Of a stretch of DNA of 20,866 nucleotides, positions 14,817 to 20,866 are shown piece by piece. The notes beneath the pieces are model-generated. The model saw nothing but the letters and a program-made list of their open reading frames with translations. It was not told the origin of the DNA and made no database searches. The stretch spans positions 1 through 20,866 of the forward strand of contig JBBRZF010000045.1 of assembly GCA_038236965.1 (NCBI GenBank). The letters run 5' to 3'. Made by a program: the position numbers and the translations under genes. This stretch comes from JBBRZF01 sp038236965. GTDB taxonomy: Bacteria; Acidobacteriota; Terriglobia; Terriglobales; Acidobacteriaceae. Within the stretch, counting starts at the first letter, position 1; the number at the start of each line of letters is the position of its first letter.

Positions 14817-16229
14817 CTATGCGTAAGCGTGCAATCCGGGAAGAAGATAGGTGACGCCGAAGAAGGTAAAGATCACCACTGCGAATCCGAGAATCGCGAA
14901 GTAGGCCGCGCGACGTCCGCGCCATCCGCGAGTAATGCGCATGTGCAGATATCCGGCGTAAACGAGCCATGTGATGGCCGCCCAGGTTTCCTTCGGGTCC
15001 CAGCTCCAGTACGAACCCCAAGTCTGGTTCGCCCAGTACGCGCCAACGGCAATCATCAGCGTGAGCAGCGGGAAGGCAAGGCAGATGGTTTTGTAGGTTA
15101 CGCGGTCGAGGATGTCGGCTGCGGGCAGCATGCGTTCCAGACCTTCGCGACGCCACATCATCATCACGTAGAGCAGTCCGGAGAAGATTCCGCCGATGAG
15201 TCCAGCAAGGATGAACGGGCTTGCCGCCAAGTCGGTGACGAATGAACCCTCTACGTCAGGACTGATCGGCAGGTAGCTTCCACTGCGAACGCGGAGGACG
15301 AACGCAGCGAGTCCGACGATCTGAAGCAGAATGCTGATGAACATCGCGCGATCGGCGAAGCTGAAGTATTGATCGTCGTGCTTCACGCGACCGATGACGT
15401 ACAGCACCAGCGGCGCAAGCGTGGAAACAAACACCAGCGCAACCAACCATCCCAGGTCAGGAATGGCGATGAACAGTCGCTGACCTTCAGCAATGAACAT
15501 CTCGCGTTTTTCAGCGGCGTCCCAGGCGATGACGCTAAGTGCGCCATGGTTGAAGCGCAGCAGCGTGCCGGCGTAAACAGCGGCCATTCCTGCGCTTGTA
15601 AGAGCGAGGAATGTCTCTGTCTTCATCTTGTCTTTGATAAGGAACATCATCGCAACCGCGAAGCTCACGGCACAGGCTGCGTAGGAAAGCATGGCCAGAG
15701 TAACGTGAACGTGCAGCCAGGTCGATTGCAGCGCAGGCACCAGCGGACGAACTTCGCTGGGCATCAACTGCATCAGGATGACGCTGACCACGCTCAGCGG
15801 CATGGTGACGCTGCCGATGATCTTTACTTTGTAGAAGCGCTCGGCGAACAACGTCAAGAGCGCGACCGTCCACACAAAGCTCAGCAGCATTTCGTAGAGA
15901 TTAGAAAACGGCGGACGTCCAGCGATATACCAGCGGTGTCCCGCGGCCAGCGTGTTCGCCGCAAATCCGATCATCGTCGCAATAGAGGCGAATGTTACGT
16001 ACTTATCAGTGCCTGTAACTCCGAAACCCATATACAGCGCGCCAGCGCCTGCGTAAAAAATCAGCGCGATGTAAAGCATGTTGCTCTCATTGAAAAGAGG
16101 AGCGTTGTGAGCCTTGACCACGCCCAGTAACGCCGTCATCAGCAGAAAGGCCATTCCCAGGCCCACCATCACCAGCAGCGTGTTGCCGCCGGGCTGCGGT
16201 TGTTCTTCGATCTTTGCTCGCGTTGACAT
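14817..16229 (-). CDS. ccsA: Cytochrome c biogenesis protein CcsA/ResC
   Basis: This is the haem-handling subunit of System II cytochrome c maturation; with ResB it carries haem across the membrane and attaches it to apocytochromes. The 470-residue polytopic protein has about a dozen hydrophobic segments. The external tryptophan-rich haem site is WGSYWSWDPKETW (404-416), and His residues flank membrane segments (AAGHRWYIAGRPPFSNLYE, STWLHVHVTLAMLSYA). I take the ATG at 16229, five bases after GGAGG. An ATG three bases earlier is too close to that site, and a frame extending to 16310 would overlap resB. It lies 25 bases after the resB stop, so it is co-transcribed. Nothing is missing. The N-terminal half carries extra membrane segments compared with short CcsA proteins. 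Confidence 0.92.
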   Translation of the reverse strand: MSTRAKIEEQPQPGGNTLLVMVGLGMAFLLMTALLGVVKAHNAPLFNESNMLYIALIFYAGAGALYMGFGVTGTDKYVTFASIATMIGFAANTLAAGHRWYIAGRPPFSNLYEMLLSFVWTVALLTLFAERFYKVKIIGSVTMPLSVVSVILMQLMPSEVRPLVPALQSTWLHVHVTLAMLSYAACAVSFAVAMMFLIKDKMKTETFLALTSAGMAAVYAGTLLRFNHGALSVIAWDAAEKREMFIAEGQRLFIAIPDLGWLVALVFVSTLAPLVLYVIGRVKHDDQYFSFADRAMFISILLQIVGLAAFVLRVRSGSYLPISPDVEGSFVTDLAASPFILAGLIGGIFSGLLYVMMMWRREGLERMLPAADILDRVTYKTICLAFPLLTLMIAVGAYWANQTWGSYWSWDPKETWAAITWLVYAGYLHMRITRGWRGRRAAYFAILGFAVVIFTFFGVTYLLPGLHAYA

Positions 16230-16254
16230 CATTTCCTCCGTAATCCTTGCAGGC

Positions 16255-17712
16255 CTATACGCCAGCCAGTGTGGTCTCGCGCTTCTCTTTGTTGTTCGAA
16301 GGCGGCGCAACTGGTTCCAACAATTTCGCTTCGCGCTTCATGGCTTCCACCAACGCGTTGTACTTCTCTTCAAACCGTTCCTTGTTCTTGTTGAAGGCTC
16401 CCCCAACCCAGATCACCCAACCCTTTTGCGGATCGTTAACGGCGATCGCCCAGAAGCGCATGTGAATCATGTAGAACGCCACGCCTAAACCCAAGGCCAT
16501 CAGGATTACGCCAGCCCAAACCGACCACTGACCAGGCTCATGGGATACTTGCAGGCCGGTGTAGTTCAGCATTTTCAGATCAGAAGCGGTGAAGATGTAC
16601 GGCAGATCCTTGGCATCGGTAACGTTAGAAACCCGGGGCATAAGCCACGTCTTCGTCTCTTTACCCTTGTAGGTTATGAGCAACTCAAATGCAGGATTTC
16701 CCAACTCGTTGGACCGCGCGAATACCTCGTTGTCCTGTATGAAGAAGTCGGGGACGAAGCGGGTCAACTTGATGGTTGTGTCGGGATCGACCGGTACCGT
16801 CTTGTCCAGACCTAATAGGAGCGTCTTAGCCGCTTGGGCTCTGTCCGGAGTTGTGGCATGTAGTTCCAGATGCTCGAGTTTTCCCGTCGCGCCGTAGCTC
16901 GATTGGTAGAAGCGGATGCCTTTGTAGGTCAGTGGATCGTTAACCACGATCTCTTTCTTTACTACATCTTTGCCATCCTCGACCACGGTCAGCTTCGACC
17001 ACCATCTCTTCGGGGTTCCGTCTGGATAGTTTTCCTGACCGGTGTCGTCGCAGCGAATCGCAAAGGGAAGTTTGTGCTTAACATCCTTATTGCGCATACG
17101 AATCTCTAGTTCCTGATTCACCTCGCCCTTGGGAATCGGCATGTATCCGCGGTACCCGTAGATTGCATCCAGAATGCCGCCGAAGAAAATCAGCAGCAAG
17201 CTGGCGTGCACGATGTACACAGCCATCACCGAGAGACGATTGCGCTCTGCAAAGAGTGAAACCGTATCCGAGTCCACGATGCGTTCGGCGTTGATACCAA
17301 CGTTCCGGAATGCTCTTTCCGCTATGCTCAACCCGGTTGCGGCATCCTTGACGGGGATTTCGGTGTGGTGAGCGAGCCCAGCGCGAAAGTGTGCTTCCGG
17401 CCGACGATAGGGGCGCGCATAGAAGCGCCAGGCATTGGGCCAGCGTTCCAGCGAAGCGAAGATGATGCTCAAACTTACAAACGCCAGCAGTCCGGCGAAC
17501 CACCAGGCATGGAAGACGTCGGTAAGCCCAAATCGGTCAAGCCACAATAACGTAGTCGGCGAGTAGCTTCGCTCGAGGACATCCACTTCTGTCGCGGGAC
17601 GCTGAAGAATAAAGGTCCCGATGGCGGAGAACACGCCCGTAATAATAAGAAGAATGATGCCGGTGCGTATCGATGCGAGTGTTTTATGGAACTTTTGCCA
17701 AACAGAAATCAC
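16255..17712 (-). CDS. resB: Cytochrome c biogenesis protein ResB/Ccs1
   Basis: This is the partner of CcsA in System II; it holds apocytochrome and haem on the outer face of the membrane. It has 485 residues from a GTG start. Membrane segments are seen near the N-terminus (TGIILLIITGVFSAIGTFIL), after the first loop (AWWFAGLLAFVSLSIIFASL), in the middle (MAVYIVHASLLLIFFGGIL) and at the end (WSVWAGVILMALGLGVAFYM). A large external domain of about 200 residues contains the family motif NDPLTYKGIRFYQSSYG. I chose GTG at 17712 because GGAG stands eight bases before it; in-frame ATGs at 17736 and 17778 lack such a site. The C-terminal tail is long and charged. CcdA and CcsX/ResA, which keep the apocytochrome thiols reduced, are not in the window. 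Confidence 0.92.
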   Translation of the reverse strand: MISVWQKFHKTLASIRTGIILLIITGVFSAIGTFILQRPATEVDVLERSYSPTTLLWLDRFGLTDVFHAWWFAGLLAFVSLSIIFASLERWPNAWRFYARPYRRPEAHFRAGLAHHTEIPVKDAATGLSIAERAFRNVGINAERIVDSDTVSLFAERNRLSVMAVYIVHASLLLIFFGGILDAIYGYRGYMPIPKGEVNQELEIRMRNKDVKHKLPFAIRCDDTGQENYPDGTPKRWWSKLTVVEDGKDVVKKEIVVNDPLTYKGIRFYQSSYGATGKLEHLELHATTPDRAQAAKTLLLGLDKTVPVDPDTTIKLTRFVPDFFIQDNEVFARSNELGNPAFELLITYKGKETKTWLMPRVSNVTDAKDLPYIFTASDLKMLNYTGLQVSHEPGQWSVWAGVILMALGLGVAFYMIHMRFWAIAVNDPQKGWVIWVGGAFNKNKERFEEKYNALVEAMKREAKLLEPVAPPSNNKEKRETTLAGV

Positions 17713-17818
17713 AGTTCTGGCTCCTTCACTTGCCATTGCGTAAATGCAAGCCGCTGGCCAGACTGCTGAAAAATACAAGTTGCTGAAACTGGGACGGTTA
17801 CGTCATTTCTTCGGTTTG

Positions 17819-17981
17819 AAATCTGGAGCAAGTTGAGCGAAATGCCCCACACAAGTGATTGCTAGCGCGCAATTCCACGAGGGGAAGCTCCAGATTTGTG
17901 AGTGGCGGAAGCAGGGAATATCGCCTCCCGTTTCAGGAGGCCCGCCAAGGCATTTGAGAAGCATAGTTCCCGTTTTGGGAA
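17819..17981. promoter_or_regulatory. Cluster of nested inverted repeats, possible structured RNA
   Basis: AAATCTGGAGC (17819-17829) pairs perfectly with GCTCCAGATTT (17887-17897). Inside is ATTGC/GCAAT (17858-17862, 17869-17873). Next comes a compound stem: TGGCGG (17903-17908) with CCGCCA (17942-17947), enclosing GCCTCC (17923-17928) with GGAGGC (17936-17941) and a 14-base bulge on one side. TTCCC/GGGAA follows (17967-17981). The strand is undetermined. It does not match a riboswitch I recognise. Confidence 0.4.
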
Positions 17982-18098
17982 TTGATTACCAAGGTTTCTT
18001 GTACTCTGGATTGCATTCTGGAACAGCTGTGCCACAATTGCTCGACGATTCCAAAGTTTTTCTAATGTAAGGAACCACTAGATTGTTCTGGTCGCCAG

Positions 18099-18113
18099 CC
18101 CCCCCCTCCCCCC
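18099..18113. repeat. C-tract (C8-T-C6)
   Basis: Eight C, one T and six C stand in a row, flanked by GCCAG on the left and CTGGCC on the right. The tract lies ~120 bases before the start of the secreted beta-helix gene. It is prone to slippage, and its G-rich complement could form unusual structure. Confidence 0.8.
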
Positions 18114-18231
18114 TGGCCAGCAAAACAGTTTTGGACTTGGGCCAAATTCTGAGTCGTGCAGGACAAAAAAAGAAATATCAGGCGTTACCACTAAACTCTT
18201 TCAAATATTTTTTGCATCATTGAGGGGCATT

Positions 18232-20460
18232 ATGAACATTCGTATCAACGCACGCATCCGAACGCTTGCAGTCTCGGTACTGCTTGCCTGCTGCTTTCTC
18301 GTAGGAACGTCTTTCGCGCAGAATGCGCCGTTCGGTTACCTCGATTCAGCGGCCGATAACACTGGCAAAACCACCATGACCCCCACGTCCACGCTGATCG
18401 TTAGCGGGTGGGCTGCTGATTCTGACACCTTTGCGCCCGTGGCGAAGGTACAGGTTCTCATCGACGGCACCACGGTTGGAAACGCTGTGCTGGGCTATAA
18501 CCGCCAGGACGTTGCGACCGCATATGGAGCCGCATACCTCCCGTCCGGTTGGAACGCCACTATCGTCCTGAATAATCTGGCAGTGGGCACGCATACCGTG
18601 ACCGCGGTCGCCTCGGATGCCACTCTGCTTAGCACCGTTCTCACTGGCCAGATGACCATCACGATTAAAGCCGGGATCGATGTGAGTGAAAGCCTTGGAA
18701 CCATTGCTGGGACACCGATTGCTGGTAAAAGCCTTCAAGTGACGGATACAACTACCAATGTCGGCGTTCTGCCGGTTGGCCTTTCCGTGACTCGCTTTTA
18801 TCTGAACGCTACCGCCGTGCGCGGTGGCACGTTGCTGGGCAATCGCAGCTTCTCGTCGCTGGCTCCGGCCGCGTTCTCTACCGCGACTACAACTGTGACC
18901 CTACCGGCGGGCGTGTCTGGAAACTACTACCTGCTTGCGTGCGCGAACGATACTTTTACCCTTGCCGACAGCAATACGGCCAATAATTGCGCCTCTTCGA
19001 TGATCACGATCGCGGGCGCGGATCTGGCTGAAGTTTTGACTGCTGTTCCTGCCACCGTAATAACTGGCAGCAGCATTCAGATCAACGAAACGGTCAGCAA
19101 TTTAGGTCTTGGAAATGCTGGCTTGTCCGTGAACCGCTTCTATCTGAACAGCACTGCCGTACGCGGCGGCACATTGTTGGGAACGCGCTCAATCAGCACG
19201 TTAGCTGCTGGCACCTCCTCGGCGTCCGCAGCTACCACGCTTGCGCTTTCCACGAGCATCACGGGTGGACAGTATTTCCTGGTCGCTTGCGCGAACGACA
19301 CCTTTACGGTTTCCGAAGCTGTGTCGACGAACAATTGCTCAGCTTTGCCGATGATGGTGTACTCCTCTACCAAGACGGTCATCGTCGATGCGACGAAGAC
19401 TGTAACCCCGTATGACGCGACTACTTGCGGCACGGCTACCGCCGCCTGCAAAACCATTGCTGATGGCGTGACCAAGGCTGCTGCTGGATCGACTGTCATT
19501 GTCTATCCGGGCACGTACGTTGAGCAGATCACGATCGCAAAGAACATCAGCCTGGTTTCGTTCACCAAGAACACGGCAATCCTGAAGGCACCGGCCGCGA
19601 CGAAACTCACGAACGATGCTGATGGCCATGAGACGCTTTTGACTATTACGGGCGGCGCGACCAGCGTCCTCGTGAAGGACATGACGGTTGCCGGACCGAT
19701 GTTTGTCGATGGCTGCGCAGACCTCATTTATGGCATTTTTGTAAAGAATGCGAATGCCATCATCAGCGGCAATAAAATTGATCGAATCCAGCAATTAGAC
19801 CCAAGCCAGTGGGGATGCCAACCTGGAGTTGGAATCCGCTTCGGTTCGAGGGGATTGAGCTACATTGGTCACACGGGAACAATCAGCAACAACACGGTCA
19901 TCGGTCCCGCCAAGGGTGGTATCGTCGTCGACGGCACGAACACTAACGTAAACGTCACCGGCAACACCATCACTGGCCTCAACGTGGTCGGCGTAGTCGG
20001 ACAGAATGGCATCCAGATCAGCCGTGGCGCAAAGGGAACCGTGGATGGCAACAACATCAGCGGATTCACCTACGGCTCCACGATGGCCAATCTGAGTGCG
20101 GCCGGCATCCTGGTGTATGGCATCACCGGTGGCGTCACGGTATCCAACAACACTCTGTATGGAAACGATGAAGGCATCGGCGTCTATACGGATGCTGCTT
20201 ATACTTCCGGAACTCCGGTACAAGTTGCCACCACCACGGTGATCAAGAACAACACCGCCAGCAACAACGTCTACTTGGGCATCCACATCGACCCGTTCTC
20301 GAAGGGGAACACGATCTGGAGCAACACTGCTCATGGCAACCCTGGATGGGACTTGCTTGATGAACATTCGGATCTCACTTTCAATGATTGGTGGGGAACC
20401 CTCCCGAGTAACGCCAATATCTTCGATACTGCTTGGATAGGATTGGTGTTCTCGTACTAG
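18232..20460 (+). CDS. Secreted protein with two CARDB-like domains and a parallel beta-helix
   Basis: The product has 742 residues from ATG 18232 (GAGGGG four bases upstream). A signal peptide (LAVSVLLACCFLVGTSFA, cleavage about residue 29) is followed by an Ig-like N-terminal domain (about 33-145). Two tandem CARDB-like modules follow (about 148-260 and 262-378), sharing RFYLN-TAVRGGTLLG and ACANDTFT. The C-terminal right-handed beta-helix (about 395-742) has repeated GN-I-G turns such as ISGNKIDRIQ, VTGNTITGLN and VDGNNISGFT. Beta-helices of this NosD/PbH1 kind are carbohydrate-active or surface-binding. I see no clear lyase active site, and CARDB modules are usually binding or spacing units, so an extracellular polysaccharide-binding or degrading role is a guess. 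There is no sorting signal or membrane segment at the C-terminus. It is a single gene with its own terminator. Confidence 0.85.
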   Translation: MNIRINARIRTLAVSVLLACCFLVGTSFAQNAPFGYLDSAADNTGKTTMTPTSTLIVSGWAADSDTFAPVAKVQVLIDGTTVGNAVLGYNRQDVATAYGAAYLPSGWNATIVLNNLAVGTHTVTAVASDATLLSTVLTGQMTITIKAGIDVSESLGTIAGTPIAGKSLQVTDTTTNVGVLPVGLSVTRFYLNATAVRGGTLLGNRSFSSLAPAAFSTATTTVTLPAGVSGNYYLLACANDTFTLADSNTANNCASSMITIAGADLAEVLTAVPATVITGSSIQINETVSNLGLGNAGLSVNRFYLNSTAVRGGTLLGTRSISTLAAGTSSASAATTLALSTSITGGQYFLVACANDTFTVSEAVSTNNCSALPMMVYSSTKTVIVDATKTVTPYDATTCGTATAACKTIADGVTKAAAGSTVIVYPGTYVEQITIAKNISLVSFTKNTAILKAPAATKLTNDADGHETLLTITGGATSVLVKDMTVAGPMFVDGCADLIYGIFVKNANAIISGNKIDRIQQLDPSQWGCQPGVGIRFGSRGLSYIGHTGTISNNTVIGPAKGGIVVDGTNTNVNVTGNTITGLNVVGVVGQNGIQISRGAKGTVDGNNISGFTYGSTMANLSAAGILVYGITGGVTVSNNTLYGNDEGIGVYTDAAYTSGTPVQVATTTVIKNNTASNNVYLGIHIDPFSKGNTIWSNTAHGNPGWDLLDEHSDLTFNDWWGTLPSNANIFDTAWIGLVFSY

Positions 20461-20480
20461 TCTGAATCAGTGTTCAACCA

Positions 20481-20512
20481 GGGGCGGGATTCACATCCCG
20501 CCCCATTCTTTG
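20481..20512 (+). terminator. Rho-independent terminator of the beta-helix gene
   Basis: A 10-bp stem, GGGGCGGGAT with ATCCCGCCCC, has a TCAC loop and is followed by the T-rich stretch ATTCTTTGTTT. Confidence 0.88.
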
Positions 20513-20806
20513 TTTCAAAATACCTTCCGCTTTCGCTGGCTGAGCCGCGCTTTCCCCTGTTGTGGCCATTTGCAACAGCGTGGCTTCCATGCCACACCAA
20601 AGTGGTTAATTAGTCGATTGCGTCTTTTCCCCCAAATTTTTGAACAGTGGGGGTTTTCACGAACCCAGTGCGGGAGATTGCCCATTTCTGGAGGCCAGAA
20701 TCGCGAGTTCGGAAAAGGGAAGGAAATATATCGAGCCAATTTGATACATGGATTCAGTAACTTATGAGTATTTCTTCTTGTATTTTAGGAATTCCGAGTC
20801 ACGGCC
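20513..20806. other. Gene-less stretch
   Basis: Between the terminator and the possible start at 20807 I see no supported gene. Frames at 20510-20767 (plus) and 20515-20739 (minus) overlap each other and have random-looking composition. The right part is AT-rich and may hold the promoter of the next gene. Confidence 0.5.
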
Positions 20807-20866
20807 ATGCGTTTGCACAACTCACTTCCGTTGGAGGTAGTCGTGACTAGGGTCCTGCAGTTCATC
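20807..20866 (+). CDS. Possible start of a gene running off the right edge
   Basis: An ATG at 20807 opens a frame to the window end. A GTG at 20843 in the same frame has GGAGG five bases upstream and is the better start by ribosome site. Too few residues are visible (VTRVLQFI from the GTG) to name a family. Confidence 0.25.
   Translation, partial: MRLHNSLPLEVVVTRVLQFI

Larger units (their letters stand above)
17713..18231. other. Long divergent intergenic region, 519 bases
   Basis: This stretch separates resB (minus) from the CARDB/beta-helix gene (plus) and must hold both promoters. I see no convincing gene. It contains the inverted repeats listed separately (17819-17981), a C-tract at 18099-18113, and AT-rich DNA just before the downstream start codon. 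A 71-codon GTG frame (17855-18070) overlaps the inverted repeats and looks like chance. Confidence 0.6.

Noticed and set aside
13621..14826. 401-codon plus-strand frame
   Set aside because: Antisense to the histidine kinase, which has all catalytic boxes.
15369..16130. 253-codon plus-strand frame
   Set aside because: Antisense to ccsA; composition typical of a reverse-strand shadow of a membrane protein.
17903..17950. Cobalamin-type riboswitch suggested by GGGAAT and CCCGCCA
   Set aside because: The conserved GCCACTG box and the rest of the aptamer core are missing.
17855..18070. 71-codon GTG frame in the resB upstream gap
   Set aside because: No ribosome site or motif, and it overlaps the inverted-repeat cluster.

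Overview
The window looks like chromosomal DNA of an Acidobacteriota member, close to the Koribacter/Terriglobia type. The basis is a secreted VWFA protein of the kind expanded in that phylum, a ResB/CcsA (System II) cytochrome c maturation pair, an NtrC-type two-component system and a large secreted CARDB/beta-helix protein. This placement is an inference from gene content; there is no rRNA in the window.

Layout. 1-1154 (minus, running off the left edge) is an open frame. Its first ~75 residues look like the start of an ArnT/PMT-type membrane glycosyltransferase, and the rest is a long-type thymidine/AMP phosphorylase. 1307-2544 (minus) is a membrane-anchored short-chain dehydrogenase overlapping a tiny proline-rich ORF, ended by a clear terminator. 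2764-3606 (plus) is an amidohydrolase-2-like protein that appears to have lost all its metal ligands. 3832-5244 (plus) is a lipoprotein of the phosphoesterase (phospholipase C/AcpA) family with its own terminator.

5311-10007 is a mobile block. A group II intron, probably IIC, sits six bases after the phosphoesterase terminator. Its reverse transcriptase gene carries two nonsense codons and a one-base deletion, and is split inside the YADD active-site motif by a 2825-bp insert (6510-9334). The insert is the wreck of a small plasmid. It has iteron-like 16-bp repeats at both ends, DnaA boxes, two small ORFs, a decayed tyrosine recombinase, the C-terminal part of a Mod-type DNA methyltransferase on the minus strand, and the C-terminal part of a RepA-like initiator. 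Removing the insert and restoring one base gives a 465-codon RT frame and a 1872-nt intron, so the order of events can be read: intron first, plasmid fragment second.

10044-11093 (minus) is the VWFA protein, divergent from a membrane-anchored TPR protein (11275-11958, plus). A shared terminator separates this from a minus-strand sensor kinase / sigma-54 response regulator pair (14592 down to 12053). Upstream, also on the minus strand, lie ccsA and resB, which together form the haem delivery and ligation machinery for c-type cytochromes. A ~520-base gene-less stretch (17713-18231) with several nested inverted repeats separates resB from the divergent secreted CARDB/beta-helix protein (18232-20460). 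The last ~350 bases hold a terminator and at most the first codons of another gene.
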